The notes under the pieces: model-generated
Told to the model about the DNA's origin: nothing
Seen by the model: the letters and a program-made list of their open reading frames with translations, nothing else
Databases searched by the model: none
Assembly: GCA_013399305.1 (NCBI GenBank)
Contig: VXAI01000183.1
Location: forward strand, 380,715-444,714
From: Rostratula benghalensis
Lineage: Eukaryota > Chordata > Aves > Charadriiformes > Rostratulidae
Direction of reading: 5' to 3'
Length of the DNA: 64,000 bases
In this document: positions 38,010 through 49,311 of the stretch, piece after piece
Numbering within the stretch: the stretch's first letter is position 1
Layout of the letters: every line of letters starts with the position of its first letter
Made by a program: the position numbers and the translations under genes

Positions 38010-38187
38010 GATGTCATGGGTGAAGGCAGTGGGCTGGAATCAGGAGGTCTGGGTTGACCTCCCAGCTTTGCCAGTTTCTGTGTCATGGTAGGCAAGAGCT
38101 CTCAAAGTTCCCACAACAACTTACCTTCTAAGCTTGGATGAAAAATTGGCTCCAAATCTTTTTTGCACTTTTAATGTGTCATCTGTA
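38010..38187 (+). mobile_element. MIR-like SINE, plus strand
   Basis: The text follows the MIR consensus in order: 'gcagtgggctggaatcagga', 'ggtctgggttgacctcccag', 'ctttgccagtttctgtgtca', 'tggtaggcaagagc', and after a decayed middle 'gtgtcatctgtaaaat'. MIR is an ancient tRNA-derived SINE shared by amniotes. The element stops exactly where the CR1 tail begins (about 38188), suggesting the CR1 inserted into the MIR tail. Divergence is high, as expected for its age. Confidence 0.7.
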
Positions 38188-38630
38188 AAATCATAGAATT
38201 GTCTAGGTTGAAAGGAACCTGAAGGTTCATCAAGTCCAAACACTAACCTAACAGTACCAAAACCACCACTAGACCAGAACCACATCTACCCATCTTTTAA
38301 ATACCTCCAGGGATGGAGACTTCACCACTTCCCTGAGCAGCCTGTTCCAACATTTGATAACCCTTTCAGTGAAGAATTTGTTCCTAATATCCATCTTCAA
38401 CCTCCCCTGGCACAACTTGAGGCCATTTCCTCTTGTCCTATTATTTGGAAGAAGACACCAACCTTCTCTCTGGGGATTATAGAGAGTGATAAAATGTCCC
38501 CTCAGCCTCCTTTTCTCCAGGCTGAACAACCCCAGCTCCCTCAGCAGCTCCTCACCAGGATTGTGCTCCAGATCCCTCAGCAACTCCATTGACCTTCTCC
38601 AGATGTGCTCCAGCACCTCAATTCCTGTAG
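38188..38630 (-). mobile_element. CR1 LINE 3' fragment, minus strand
   Basis: The tail complement 'aaatcatagaattg' opens the element at about 38188, followed by 'aggttgaaaggaacctgaag'. The minus-strand peptide at 38269-38661 reads [20 protein letters not shown], then [20 protein letters not shown], then [20 protein letters not shown], the C-terminal part of CR1 ORF2. The frame stays open over about 110 codons, so this copy is younger than the one at 2514. It is 5'-truncated near 38630 and lacks the RT catalytic core. Confidence 0.95.
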
Positions 38631-39223
38631 TGAATACTGCACTGCTATAAAAGCAGGTCAAAACTACTGGTGTTTCATTTCTGGCATCCCTTATGCATGT
38701 ACATGCATGTCTACAGTGCCTAAAGCAACTAAATTTTCAGCTTTGTCTGCAACCCCAGCAGTAAAGTATAGTCATCAGCATCAAGAGGTGGGAAAGGAAA
38801 GCACATCCACCTACTAGACATGGTTGCAGTCCTAAATCAGTGAACCTGGGTGAATTTACCAGTTGAGGTTATGGTCTTGATGCTAAGGATCAGATAGGGT
38901 GACTTGTACTCAGAACAATAGATGCTGAAAGCAAAATATTCTGCCTTTACAAATCCATGCAGTCAGGATGCCTTTCCTGCACTTAGGAGCTATAGGAGGT
39001 GGCAGAGGGAGAGAACAGAGATGTTTCATGGCTCGTGGGATCATGGCTGGCAAGAGCAGGGGCAGCTTCTGTGTCCCCTAATGTCTAGAGACAGGAATAT
39101 GAAGGGACAGCAGAAGAATCTTCTGTACCCGTATGAAAAGCAGTAATAACGACTGACATTTAAATCACTCCCCCTGGCAATAAGCGACGGATGAAATACT
39201 GGGAGAGGGGGAAGGGGGTCGGG
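38631..39223. other. Unique DNA, no gene seen
   Basis: Sequence between the CR1 and the gap. No exon recognised. It becomes G-rich just before the gap ('gggagagggggaagggggtc'). Confidence 0.5.
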
Positions 39224-39238
39224 NNNNNNNNNNNNNNN
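39224..39238. other. Assembly gap (15 N)
   Basis: Fifteen N placed inside G-rich sequence, so GC-rich bases are probably missing. Confidence 0.99.
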
Positions 39239-39299
39239 GTGGGTCAAATTCTGCCAGCGGTATCCAGTCCCGGAGGGGGGGTGCTGAGCAGGGGTATCT

Positions 39300-39580
39300 T
39301 TTTTCAGCATCTCTGTGTCAGAGGGACGCGGCTCCTAAGTGCATTTCCCGGTGCCCCCCGGAGGATATCTGGCTACCCTCGGCACTTTGCAGTGCCTGCA
39401 GCGACGGCCGCTGGAGCATCGCACCTCTCCTCCCCGTCTCCCTCCCTGCCCCGGGAGGCTCTCACCCGCGAAAGCCATAATTTAGCCTTTAATATTTTGG
39501 TACTTAACGTGACGGATTTCCCTTTTTAGTGCGCATTGATTTGCTCCGATCCGGGCACGAAGCCGTGCAGGTTGCCTGCA
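39300..39580. promoter_or_regulatory. CpG-dense patch, candidate promoter or orphan CpG island
   Basis: Hand count gives about 20 CpG between 39330 and 39575 in a window that is otherwise CpG-poor. Dense spots are 'gacgcggctcc', 'gcgacggccgctgg' and 'gatccgggcacgaagccg'. Such patches in vertebrates mark unmethylated promoters or developmental enhancers. The 15-base gap at 39224 adjoins it. Candidate minus-strand exons lie 1.4 kb away at 37.7-37.9 kb. No TATA box or gene start is identified on either side. Confidence 0.5.
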
Positions 39581-39829
39581 TTTCAGAGGATTTTTTAGGA
39601 TAAAACCATGCAAATCCCACAGTGCATCCCCCTGTTTCTCTGGGCATTATGTCTGCAGAGTAGTGTCAGGAACGTTGACACCTCTTCACAGCAAAACATC
39701 TTTTGCAGGATGTGAGATTTCTAACGAAAGCTTCCCCGTGACACGAGCTGTTGAACTGTCTCCGTAGAGTTCTGATTTAATTCAAACTATTCTTGCCACT
39801 CCATCACAAACAACTCCATCCAAAATGCT

Positions 39830-39875
39830 AGGCAATAATTAATTTTCACTGGCAAATAATAATTAATAAGGGCAC
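39830..39875. promoter_or_regulatory. TAATTA/TTAAT cluster near the CpG patch
   Basis: 'caataattaattttcactgg' and 'caaataataattaataaggg' hold several homeodomain-type TAAT cores in 45 bases, about 250 bases from the CpG-dense patch. Motif density alone is weak evidence. Confidence 0.2.
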
Positions 39876-41846
39876 AAGTGAGCTGCCTCTTCATTTAGAA
39901 AGACTATTTCTTTGCCATTTAGGTTGGGCTCTTCTGAATAGCCCACGAGCTGTGAAGATTAACAAATTATATTGAAGTCTCCCACTTTAGAGGTATTATC
40001 AGTGAGAGGACTCTCACACAGTTTTACAATTGTGGATTTTTAAAATGCATCATGAAAATGTTATCTTCCAAGCTGAAATATTCTCTTTGAACTGGAAAGC
40101 TTTCAAATTTGTTAATAAGAGAGCGATATTTTGAAGTATAACTCAAAGCCAGTCTCTCTCTCAAACCTATAGATTGAGCACACTTTAAAAAAAAAACAGT
40201 AAGAAAACAATACTCAAAGACAAAAAAGGGTGAAGAGGAGGATTTACCTTTAACATGAAGAGACATAATATTATATTTTCAAAATCTATGTGGTGTTGAT
40301 GTATACCAGACCTTCTTATGTAGGATATATGATTCTTTTTTTTCAAAATATATTCTGATAGCTAAACAAATATTTGAGCTGCCCTCTGTCCTTCTCTCTT
40401 GCAGGAGCTGTGTGCTTGCCCACAGAACATGGGATACACTACACATGCATATTTATTCAAATTTCTTTTTCTTTTAGACATTCCTGCAGCTCTTTTGTTG
40501 GCCAACTGTAAACTGATCACTTACAATTGTACTTGAGTGTTTAGTGACCAGAAAATGTACAAATGCTGCTGCTGCCAGAGTAACCGAAAGTGCACAAGCA
40601 GATTGAGGGAAATACTACAGGCAAAAATTAGCCATCATTAGTTACCCCTGCTAATATTGCAGAAAATTGAAATGCTTGCCTCACTGAGAATTGAAGAGCA
40701 TTTCTGAAGTTTATCCAGAGCAAAATATCTGACTTTTAAACACAAAGAAGAATATAAAGCGATGTGCTGTCGCGCTGCACAGAGGAAAATCTGTGAAAGC
40801 CCCTTCCTGGGAATCGGTCCCAAATAAAATCAGTTCCCTTAATTATAAATTTAACAGCTTCAGATGTCATTTTAGGAGACTGGGGAGGGGTGGGTGAGGA
40901 GGAGAGAAGGGGCAAAGTGGGTCTCTGCTTACATGATAAACACAGGACCATAAATGTCAGACAAAAGGCCAAGATCGTTGCAGAGGACAGATTGCCCGAG
41001 ACCCAGCCTAAACATAAGGAATGATTGTTGGGGTATTTTTGTGGGTGTGTCCCCCCACCCCAAGAAAAAAAAAACACCATAGAAAGTGTAAAATGCAATA
41101 ATAATCATAAAAAGTACCTTTGCCCTCATGAAAGCTGAGTTCCAGCACTCCTTATTGCTAGGCTCTGATCAGTATTTTACATTTCTAAATCTGTTACCCT
41201 GGAAGAAACAATTTTTCCTGCAAGAAGATGCAGAGCAGATGCTAATGCAATGTACATTTGGTTAAAGACATGCCCTTCTGAAGGTATCCTGATCTCTTTT
41301 ATCAGTTTTAGTTTCTGAGCTCTCCTTTGCACGTCTTCACTGACTTCATCATAAACCTTATTCCCAAAGCATTTTTTTTTAAACTTGATTTATCCCAGGG
41401 GAAAAAAAATTAAAAAAGAGGAAGAAAAAAGAATTAAGGGAGAGCTTTTATGGTGCTGTAGCACCCTGGCTGTGCTAAGGTAACCTTCCACTGATATTTT
41501 TTTTTGGGGGGGGGGTATTCACTGATTCACAGATGACCTTTCCCGTCGCTATCTCTGTCAAGCGCGTTTTCGGCAGCACCTGTTAGAAGCGCTAGGGGCT
41601 TCCATGCACATGTGGCACCATATTGGAATGATGCAGTTCATTTGACATCATGCAAGCGGGTAGGGTGCGTGTCGCCCAGCATATTTTAACGGCCTCACAG
41701 TCTGAGCAAGGAGAGGTCTGGAAATATCCCGCACGACGCAGAGGTTTAGGCACGATAACGCAGAAACTGCAAAGGTTCGTTTTGGATCCTCATTACCAAA
41801 ACCAACCAACCAAGGAGATAACATAGAAAAACATGCCATTCCTTTC

Positions 41847-41881
41847 TCTTCTCTCTCTCTTTTTTTTTTTTTTTTTTTTTT
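41847..41881. repeat. Pyrimidine tract: CT run plus T22
   Basis: CTCTCTCTCT followed by twenty-two T (41860-41881), which on the minus strand reads as a long A/GA tract. Confidence 0.9.
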
Positions 41882-43994
41882 GAAGATAATGCCATTATAC
41901 ACAAGGAAAGATTAATAATTAACCGCAGCAAAGACACCTCTTTCACAGTCGTATGAAATATAAAATGCACAGCAATTCTAATACTTCTGAAGCTGTTATG
42001 CTTCTTGTGAAAAATTAAACTGCATGGAACTAAGTACCTCCCCAAATGCCAAGCGTTCAAAATAGGTACAAGAAATTGCTAAAATAATTTCCTGAACAAA
42101 CAAAAAGCTCAACCCGTATATCAAAGCTCATACATCTTACATGTTCACTCGTCTCTTCTTATTTATATTAGGATTTCAGCACCTGACTCTACAACCAGTG
42201 CATTTTTTGTGTATCTATCTCTCGCATTACACAGATGTGTGTTATTTTTTTTGTAACACTAGCAGAGATGTCTGATTATTATTTCTATTAAACTTTGATT
42301 TGGAAGTGCAGGAAAAAGAAATATTAAATAAGACAAGGCACTTTAATCTTGCCTCCAAAGGTAATTAGAGTGTCCAAGTTGGTAACCTTTTGTAAATACA
42401 CAATCCCCACTGCCTCTGAGCTGAACGAACAGATGATGGTTGCACAAATGGCATGGAGCTGTTTGTGTCTAATCCTAAGGCATCAGGTAAATTGGATCCA
42501 AAGACAAATTAGGGAACCACAAAAAAAAAAAAAAACAACCACCAAAACAAATAAATAAAATGCCCACCTTGTGCTAAAATAAAGAAGGAAGTTTAATAGG
42601 CAAATATAGTGCTGAGATATTGTTTATCCCCATAAACCCTGTCTCAAGTACATTCTTAGACCTGCACAGCTATAACAATACAGTCCCTGAAAGGAAGGAA
42701 ACTCTTGTGCAATTTTGTATTTAATCTTTATACCTGGAAACCACATAACAGCTATGAGATTTTCAGAAAATACTATATTGTAAGGAACGTTTTTATAGTA
42801 ATTTCATCTCAGGGTGTCTTTACAAAACTAGCAACACAGTGAGCAGTCCTAACCCTGTATTGCTCTTGCTTTAGACTCACCTCCGTGGCCACTCGCACTC
42901 TGCTTTACATCTTTATACTTGGTTTGTCTCTGACCCGAAATAACAAAGCTGTGAACTGTTAACAGGAGTGGGAAACCTCAGGCGTTCAACTTTTAATCTT
43001 CTAGTGCGGCGGTTCTTCTGCTGTCAATAATAAACACATTTGTTAGCTATGCCTTGTGCAGTCTCTCACCTGCATCTATCCATTCCTACAAGATATATAT
43101 TGGCACTGGGTCATTAACGACCAATAATTCTACACTAGTCTGGTATTGTTATTAAAGGGGAAAAAAATATATTAAAAAAAAAAAAGACAAAAAAAAGAAA
43201 ACACTAGATCTCACATATATAGAGATGAGAGCCAGGGATGCATTCACCAGTTGAAGGGAGGGGAAAGCAAGGCAGTGCAGAGTGGGTGGCACTCTTACTG
43301 GTGTGGTTGTATTATTGTGTTATTAAATCTCATTATATCATCGCTTTCTCACCACCCAGCAGCAGGACAGATGGGGAAGTGTGGTGGGAGTGCACCAGGA
43401 ATAATGTTGGCGTGCGTTGCGGGTGCAAGGTGAGAGAAGGGGACAGAGCTCCTCACAGGTGAGCAGAAGAGAGAAAACCTCTGAAGGGATGGAAAGCAAC
43501 GCCTTCAACCACCTTTGCCCAAGTTTTTCCAAGGTAGTTTCCCCACCAATGAGCCCTTCCATGGCCCCTGACTGAGGATGTACTCAGCAAAGTTAATTTT
43601 TTCATGCTTCCTCCGTATATTCATTAACCTCCAGTATGATTTCCCCCCAGGGGCAAAGCATCAGAGCTGACTTTTTTTTTTCTGCACAGCTCTCTGCAGG
43701 GTTGGTTTCATCTCCCACATCCCAGAAGCCAATGAAACTAAGGGGCCAAGCCTAAGAAACGCTTTCTTAATCCATTCCTTTGGAAAAGATCTGTGCTGTG
43801 GTGGCTTGGGAAACTAAGCTCCCATTTTATAGAAAAAAAAAAATATATAGGGAGAAAAACAGCTGAAGGCCCTTGAATCTACATTAAAAATCTTATTGAA
43901 GCCAAGTGGCTGAAGGATTCTGAGTCAAATTGTGCTATTGGCCACAGATCTTACTTCAACCACCCTTTTTTATATGATACACTTTCCACTTCTC

Positions 43995-44012
43995 AAAAAA
44001 AAAAAAAAAAAA
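43995..44012. repeat. Poly(A) tract
   Basis: Eighteen A after 'cacttctc'. Confidence 0.9.
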
Positions 44013-45869
44013 GCAGCAATAATTAGACTAAATCAGCTTAATCTCACAGATCCACACAGTTTTGGTCTACAGTGCAGATAAAACCGAGCTGATGGGCGTC
44101 AAGGATGTATGGCAATATTAATACACGGCACTAGACTTATAGAGCTTCACAGGAAAGTTACTGTAATTGGGATTTTTATCCCCTGGAAGTCAGAAAAAAT
44201 TATTGACAGTTTCTGGGTCCTAAATGCATCACCGTTTCAAGTAAAATAACAAGCCTTGCCTCGGGCTGTAGTTCATGCTATGTGATCACTTGATACTTTG
44301 TCTATGTGGCTTCCCATGGTAAGAGGGAAAGGGAGAGAGACAGAGAGGAGCCTCCGTCGAAAGAGGAGGGAGTCAACAGATCACTTCACAAGCAATTATT
44401 ATTTTTATTATATTGTTTCAACATCACGATAATTAATGACTGAACTTCCAAAGATGTTTGTGTGAATTCAGTGTACTGATAAGGATGGCTGCAGAGGGGG
44501 TGATTTATATTTTGCTTCTGATTTTTTGCCTGGGTGCTTAGCAGCAGATTGCCGTTCTGTAACTGCATTACTGTGGGGTAACTGGAAATGTTTTGCAGGC
44601 AAGTTCTGCCATTTAGCATACAACTGTAATATGGTTCTATTATCCATTTTCAATCAATATTTAACCTTTTCAATAAACAACTTAAGTGTACTAAGCCAGA
44701 AGGAGGAAAACTAATTGCCACATGATATATTTGGTTTCCAGGTATACTCAGCTGGCTAAAGTAAAGTTAATTAGGTTATAGGTAGCACAGCAGCATTTAG
44801 AAAAAAATATATATCTTCTGCCTCATAAACCTTTTGTTCAGTCAATAGCATCAACAAATACTTGCAGATGATGCCTGTAACATGATGACCAGTACTTGAA
44901 AAACCCAGACTGTGCATTTTGCCCTTGCAAATGGCATATCTTACCATTTACTGGTATTATAGTAACTGATGGAAGTGGGTGGGTGGACACCACAGATCTC
45001 CACATCCAGCTTCGTGTTTATGCTCCCGATCACATTTGTGAAGCCAGCTGTAGGAAAACCATCTCCTTGGAAGAGGGTGACTCTATAATCTGTAGCAGAA
45101 GAAATTTTATTATTTTATTTTTTTTAGGAGAAGAGAGAAAACAAGAAATTAAGAGGCTTTATTGTTACACTATAAAAAAGCTCATTGTTTATGGTAACTT
45201 CACTGAAGCAGTATAAGCTTGAAAATACTGTTGTTCGTAATTAAAGGATGCTATTGTCCACTGTTCCTATATGACTTAATTTCCCTTCAGAAACCTTTGT
45301 GGCTTGCTATTGCAATGCACGAACCAACAAATAACTTACGTTTGGTCTCTCTCAACAAATCCTTGTTTCACTGCTAATCATAACTATCTTTTAGATAGGT
45401 ACCAGTAGTTACTTTTAAAAGGGAAAAATAACATTTAAAATTCACAGTGTCAGTGTTAATGAAAAAAGAAAAAAAAAAAAAAAGAACACTTAAAAACAAA
45501 GGAAAGTGCTTAGAAATTGTTTCCATAGAGCTATTTTATTTGCATTTCACCCACTGTAGATATATATTTTGTGCTTGTTCACCTGATGTTGTTCTCATTT
45601 ACCATGACATGAATTACAGATGATTTTCCAATCGTTTTTGGTTTTGGTTTTGATTTTGTTTTTTTTTTTAAACACATACTGCTAATGGAGCCAGGAAAAA
45701 AATATGATTCTGAGGACCAATTATGAAATCTTGATATAAACCTCTGTCTTCACCCAGGCCAGCAGTCCTGGTCAGTGAAAAATGATTGATTGCTGCCCAT
45801 TTAACTGCTGGAAGTCTTTCCTTGGATCAAGCTTTAGATCCCTTGCTTATTTGCCACAGTGAATACTGT

Positions 45870-45950
45870 ATAATAGGGATTCCAGTGGAGTCAAATGGCC
45901 AGCCATGCAGTGATTTCAATGAGACCAAAACTAGGCCCTGAATGATCAAC
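45870..45950. repeat. Possible old repeat scrap
   Basis: 'gattccagtggagtcaaatg' and 'gtgatttcaatgagaccaaa' resemble the CCATTGAAGTCAATGG class of old amniote repeats. Unverified. Confidence 0.25.
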
Positions 45951-46934
45951 ACTGATCTTTATTATTCTGAGGGTAACAATGTCCTGCTCTAGTTTATCAA
46001 AAAGGAGCTGCTCTGAATATGCTATAGTTTCAAGAAGACTGAACGAATGCATCTGTCTTCATGAATGGTGATTAAAAAAAAAATAAATAAAAATGCAAAT
46101 CTCCTTACATCTTCTCTTCCTGACATTAGGTCATTGCTTTATGGCCTTCTTTTCATTTGCACATCCATAGTAATTTCTATTTTGGGACACCATTGAAAAT
46201 ATGAGATTCACTGGATCCAAATAGACATTCTTATAATAAGCAGATTGTACTGAGCTACAAAAGCTGCAGTATAATAAAACAAATTGTATGAATGTGAGAA
46301 GAATGTGTAAGAAGTTTCATCATAAAAAAATGACCAATAACATTAAGATGTTTTGTATGAGGAAAACACTCCAAGCACTGTTCTTTGTTACTGGATAAAA
46401 AGCCTTTTTGCAATGGCTGTTCCTTGACACAGACTCTTTATATGTGAAATAATTTATTGCCATACCTGTAACTGAAATAATGACTAAATCATTTTAAAAA
46501 AAGTCTCATAGCTCCAACAGAGTAAATCTTCTACAACTTGCTGCAGTGCTAATCGTAAGCATGTTATACAGTAAGTTTGCCTGAAGCTAAGTTAAGCAGG
46601 CAGATTAGGACTGTAATATAGTATCAGGGCTCATAAATCAAGTGTGCTTGCAGATTTTCTTTCACTTACTGCTCCTTCTTACAGTTCAGACAAGTCATAA
46701 TTACACATCAGTAGGCATTGTGAACAGAGGAATGAGCTACAACATAACGCACAATAAACCCTGTCATATAAAAGCAAACTGGATAAAATAACAGAAGCAA
46801 TACTCCATTTTACAACATCACACTAAAGAATTACACCATGCCATTGTGTAATATTCTGATCAATCAAGAGCCCATCCACAATTGACAGTCCCAGTAGGCT
46901 AAAATTTACTATTCAAAGGTATTTTCCATTTGTA

Positions 46935-46988
46935 TTTATTATTATTATGATTATGATTATTATTATTATAATNTATTATTATAATATA
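46935..46988. repeat. (ATT)n-type repeat with one undetermined base
   Basis: Interrupted ATT/ATG units with an N at 46973. The unresolved base lies within the repeat. Confidence 0.85.
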
Positions 46989-49104
46989 GGGTGAATGAGA
47001 ACTTAAAAAAGCCAGAGGTTCAAAATAAAAAGTGCTCAGTGAAAAATACAATTAAAGACATTTTCCTAAAGCTTTACTGTGCATGCAATCTTTTGACAAA
47101 TAATAATGGGGAAGGGCTAAATGATTTTTCATTCATATTTTGTTAGCATTATGACACCGAGCACAGGTACTGTGTGCCATCTCTTTTAAACCAAAGCCTT
47201 GCTGACTGCTGTCTTCTAGTTATTTCAGGGCTTAGAATGAGATCAAAGGTGCTATGGCTTTAGCGTATGACATTAGCGGAACACTGAAAATGGGATTTGG
47301 TGAAATGAGAAAATATTGGTTATTTTAATTCCAATAAACTAATTTCAAAGGAATCAGTAGACAGCAGGTAAATAGCAAGCGCTGCATAGGGGTTTATGGG
47401 GTGCCCACCTTTCTCCTTTAGAAAATTATCCTACTTTTTTGGACAAAGAGAGATGGGTGCCCCTAATGTCACTCCTGCAACTGTAATGCTCTTTTGTTGC
47501 CAGAAACTTCGTCTTGCAGCCCTGTGGTTTGCCCTTTGCTGTATTCCCCCTCCTGATATTTTCTCCACGTGTGTTTCTAATCACGTGCCCATGGCTGTGC
47601 CTCGATAGAAGAGTGGGGCAGATTGTGCATGTGGCGGTGCTTGGAGAAGGAGCGGACGATGCTCCTTCCAGAAAGGAATGCTCTTGGAAGATTGGTCTCT
47701 TTTGGCCAAAGATTCATCTTGGGTGATTCAGACAAGAAAAATTCACTCCTGATAATTACCTGTCACTACCTTTGATAACATAATATCAGTAGAATTTGAT
47801 TTTTTGGGTTTTTTTTTGTTTGTTTTTGGTGTTTTTTTTCTAATATATGTTCATTTTAACCAGCATGTAGCCATTAAGCTTCATTGCTATATTATTTTCT
47901 CTTTGTGTTGGGCTTTATGATCCTAAATAATTTGGTTTTGAAAATTCCCATCCAGGTATGTTTTTTAATCTTCATCTCTGCACCAAATGCTCTATGCAAC
48001 ATGGCACCTGGAAAAAAGGAGTTGTGGGTTTTGTTTTGGTGTTTGTTTTTGTTTTTTTTTTTTTTTTTTTTTACTGTAGATTATGTCCTGTCTGCTTCAG
48101 AAAAACAAAACAAACCCAACAAAAAACAACCAACCAAAAAACCACACACACACGAACAAACCCCAATCCAAAACAAAACCAAACCCCAAACCAACCAGAA
48201 GACTGAAACTGGAAGCTGTATCAAAATCTGGTGTCCCAGTCAGACTGCACTTCCCATAAAAATTTGTCCTGATTTTTGTTGAGATGGGATATGCTGCACT
48301 TTTAAGACTTGTCTTGTAGAGTTAAATATCTCTCAGGCTTTGAGTCAAGTGGGGTGGGGAGACCAGAACAGGTTATAGTGCCCATATTCATCAGCACTTG
48401 CAATATGATAAAAACTATTACTGGTTTTCCTCTTTTCTATGCACGGACTTGGTTTTATCCTGGCTTTTGCCTTTTTTCACAGATGCATGTGTTTTTCCAA
48501 TGCTGGTCCCGAAGATTACTTCCCTCAACCTGTCCAATATCCTTTCCCGTATTACTTTGGATTCTTTATGTCTCCAGCATCACCTAACCTAAGCCTGAGA
48601 ACCCCAGCACATCAAAACGAGTTGCTCATAGAAAGCAGGTTGCCTTCTCTATTGCTACAAGGCAGTATTTACAGATAGAAATGGAAAATAATAAAAAACA
48701 TGTGAAATTAAGATTAGATTTGCATCAGCTGTGCATTCACAGTGACCAACAGCCTCCTTGGGGAAGCACAACCCAACAACTGGGGAGGAAAACTTCTCAC
48801 ACTTCCCTCTGGCTCCCAGTTGCTTAGCTGTGGTCTTCCCCAGCACCCACTTCAATGGGAAAGGCTTGGGTTTTTTGGGAGGAGAAAGGGCAAACATTTC
48901 ATCTAAGTATTAAGAGTAAGATGAGGAAATACAGGCTTACTCAAGGAACTTTTTACACATATTCCTTTTCCTTTCAAAAATGCAACAGAGTATTTATAGT
49001 TAATTTATAGAAAAGGAGTTCCTGAACACAGTGCCCTTCTGGGTCCTCGCATCCTTCTAAGGCTGGCCTTGCTCTGCATGTTATTCAAGCAGAGCTTTTA
49101 TCTT
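46989..49104. other. Unique DNA with a T-rich/A-rich low-complexity pair
   Basis: The notable item is 48025-48200, where a T/G-rich tract is followed by an A/C-rich tract. Apparent frames of 80-130 codons there are translations of these tracts. Confidence 0.5.
48025..48200. repeat. T/G-rich then A/C-rich inverted low-complexity pair
   Basis: 'gggttttgttttggtgtttg' and T21 (48052-48072) face 'aaaaacaaaacaaacccaac' and CA-rich sequence about 30 bases later. The halves are roughly complementary and could pair into a long imperfect hairpin. Confidence 0.55.
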
Positions 49105-49311
49105 CTAACCTTCTTGGTTGTCTTGTCTCTGCAATTTTAGCAGCAATGCTTTTATTTCAGGCCATTTCTCTGCCACTGCTCTCTTGCTGCGTGCCCGCTT
49201 GAAGCTTTTGGGCAGAAGGTTTCTGCAGGACACTGGCCACAATGGTGGCATATCCACCTTCTGCATTAGCTTTTTATAGGCTTCAGCTGCTGTGTCAAAG
49301 CTCCTGTGCAT
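49105..49311 (-). CDS. Possible exon, unknown (very weak)
   Basis: A 68-codon minus-strand stretch, MHRSFDTAAEAYKKLMQKVD then a Lys/Arg-rich part and KALLLKLQRQDNQEG, whose last codon overlaps a possible donor (AAG|gttaga). Composition is protein-like, with a helical and basic character. There is no good acceptor (upstream 'gatggaggcag' lacks a pyrimidine tract), no domain, and neighbouring exon-like stretches do not share phase. Most likely chance. Confidence 0.12.
   Translation of the reverse strand: MHRSFDTAAEAYKKLMQKVDMPPLWPVSCRNLLPKSFKRARSKRAVAEKWPEIKALLLKLQRQDNQEG

Larger units (their letters stand above)
39581..46923. other. Unique AT-rich DNA, no gene seen
   Basis: Items noted: TAATTAAT clusters at 39830-39875, a CT run and T22 at 41847-41881, A-rich sequence at 42522-42535 and 43166-43200, A18 at 43995-44012, a 104-codon minus-strand opening at 41746-42060 that is a by-product of the T22 tract, and A-rich sequence at 45463-45484. 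No CR1 tail or convincing exon found. An old-repeat phrase lies at 45,880-45,950 ('ttccagtggagtcaaatgg', 'gatttcaatgagacc'). Confidence 0.5.

Noticed and set aside
38269..38661. 130-codon minus-strand frame as a host gene
   Set aside because: It is CR1 ORF2 C-terminal protein with the CR1 3' tail directly after it.
47884..48282. 132-codon plus-strand opening
   Set aside because: It is a translation of T-rich and CA-rich low-complexity tracts.
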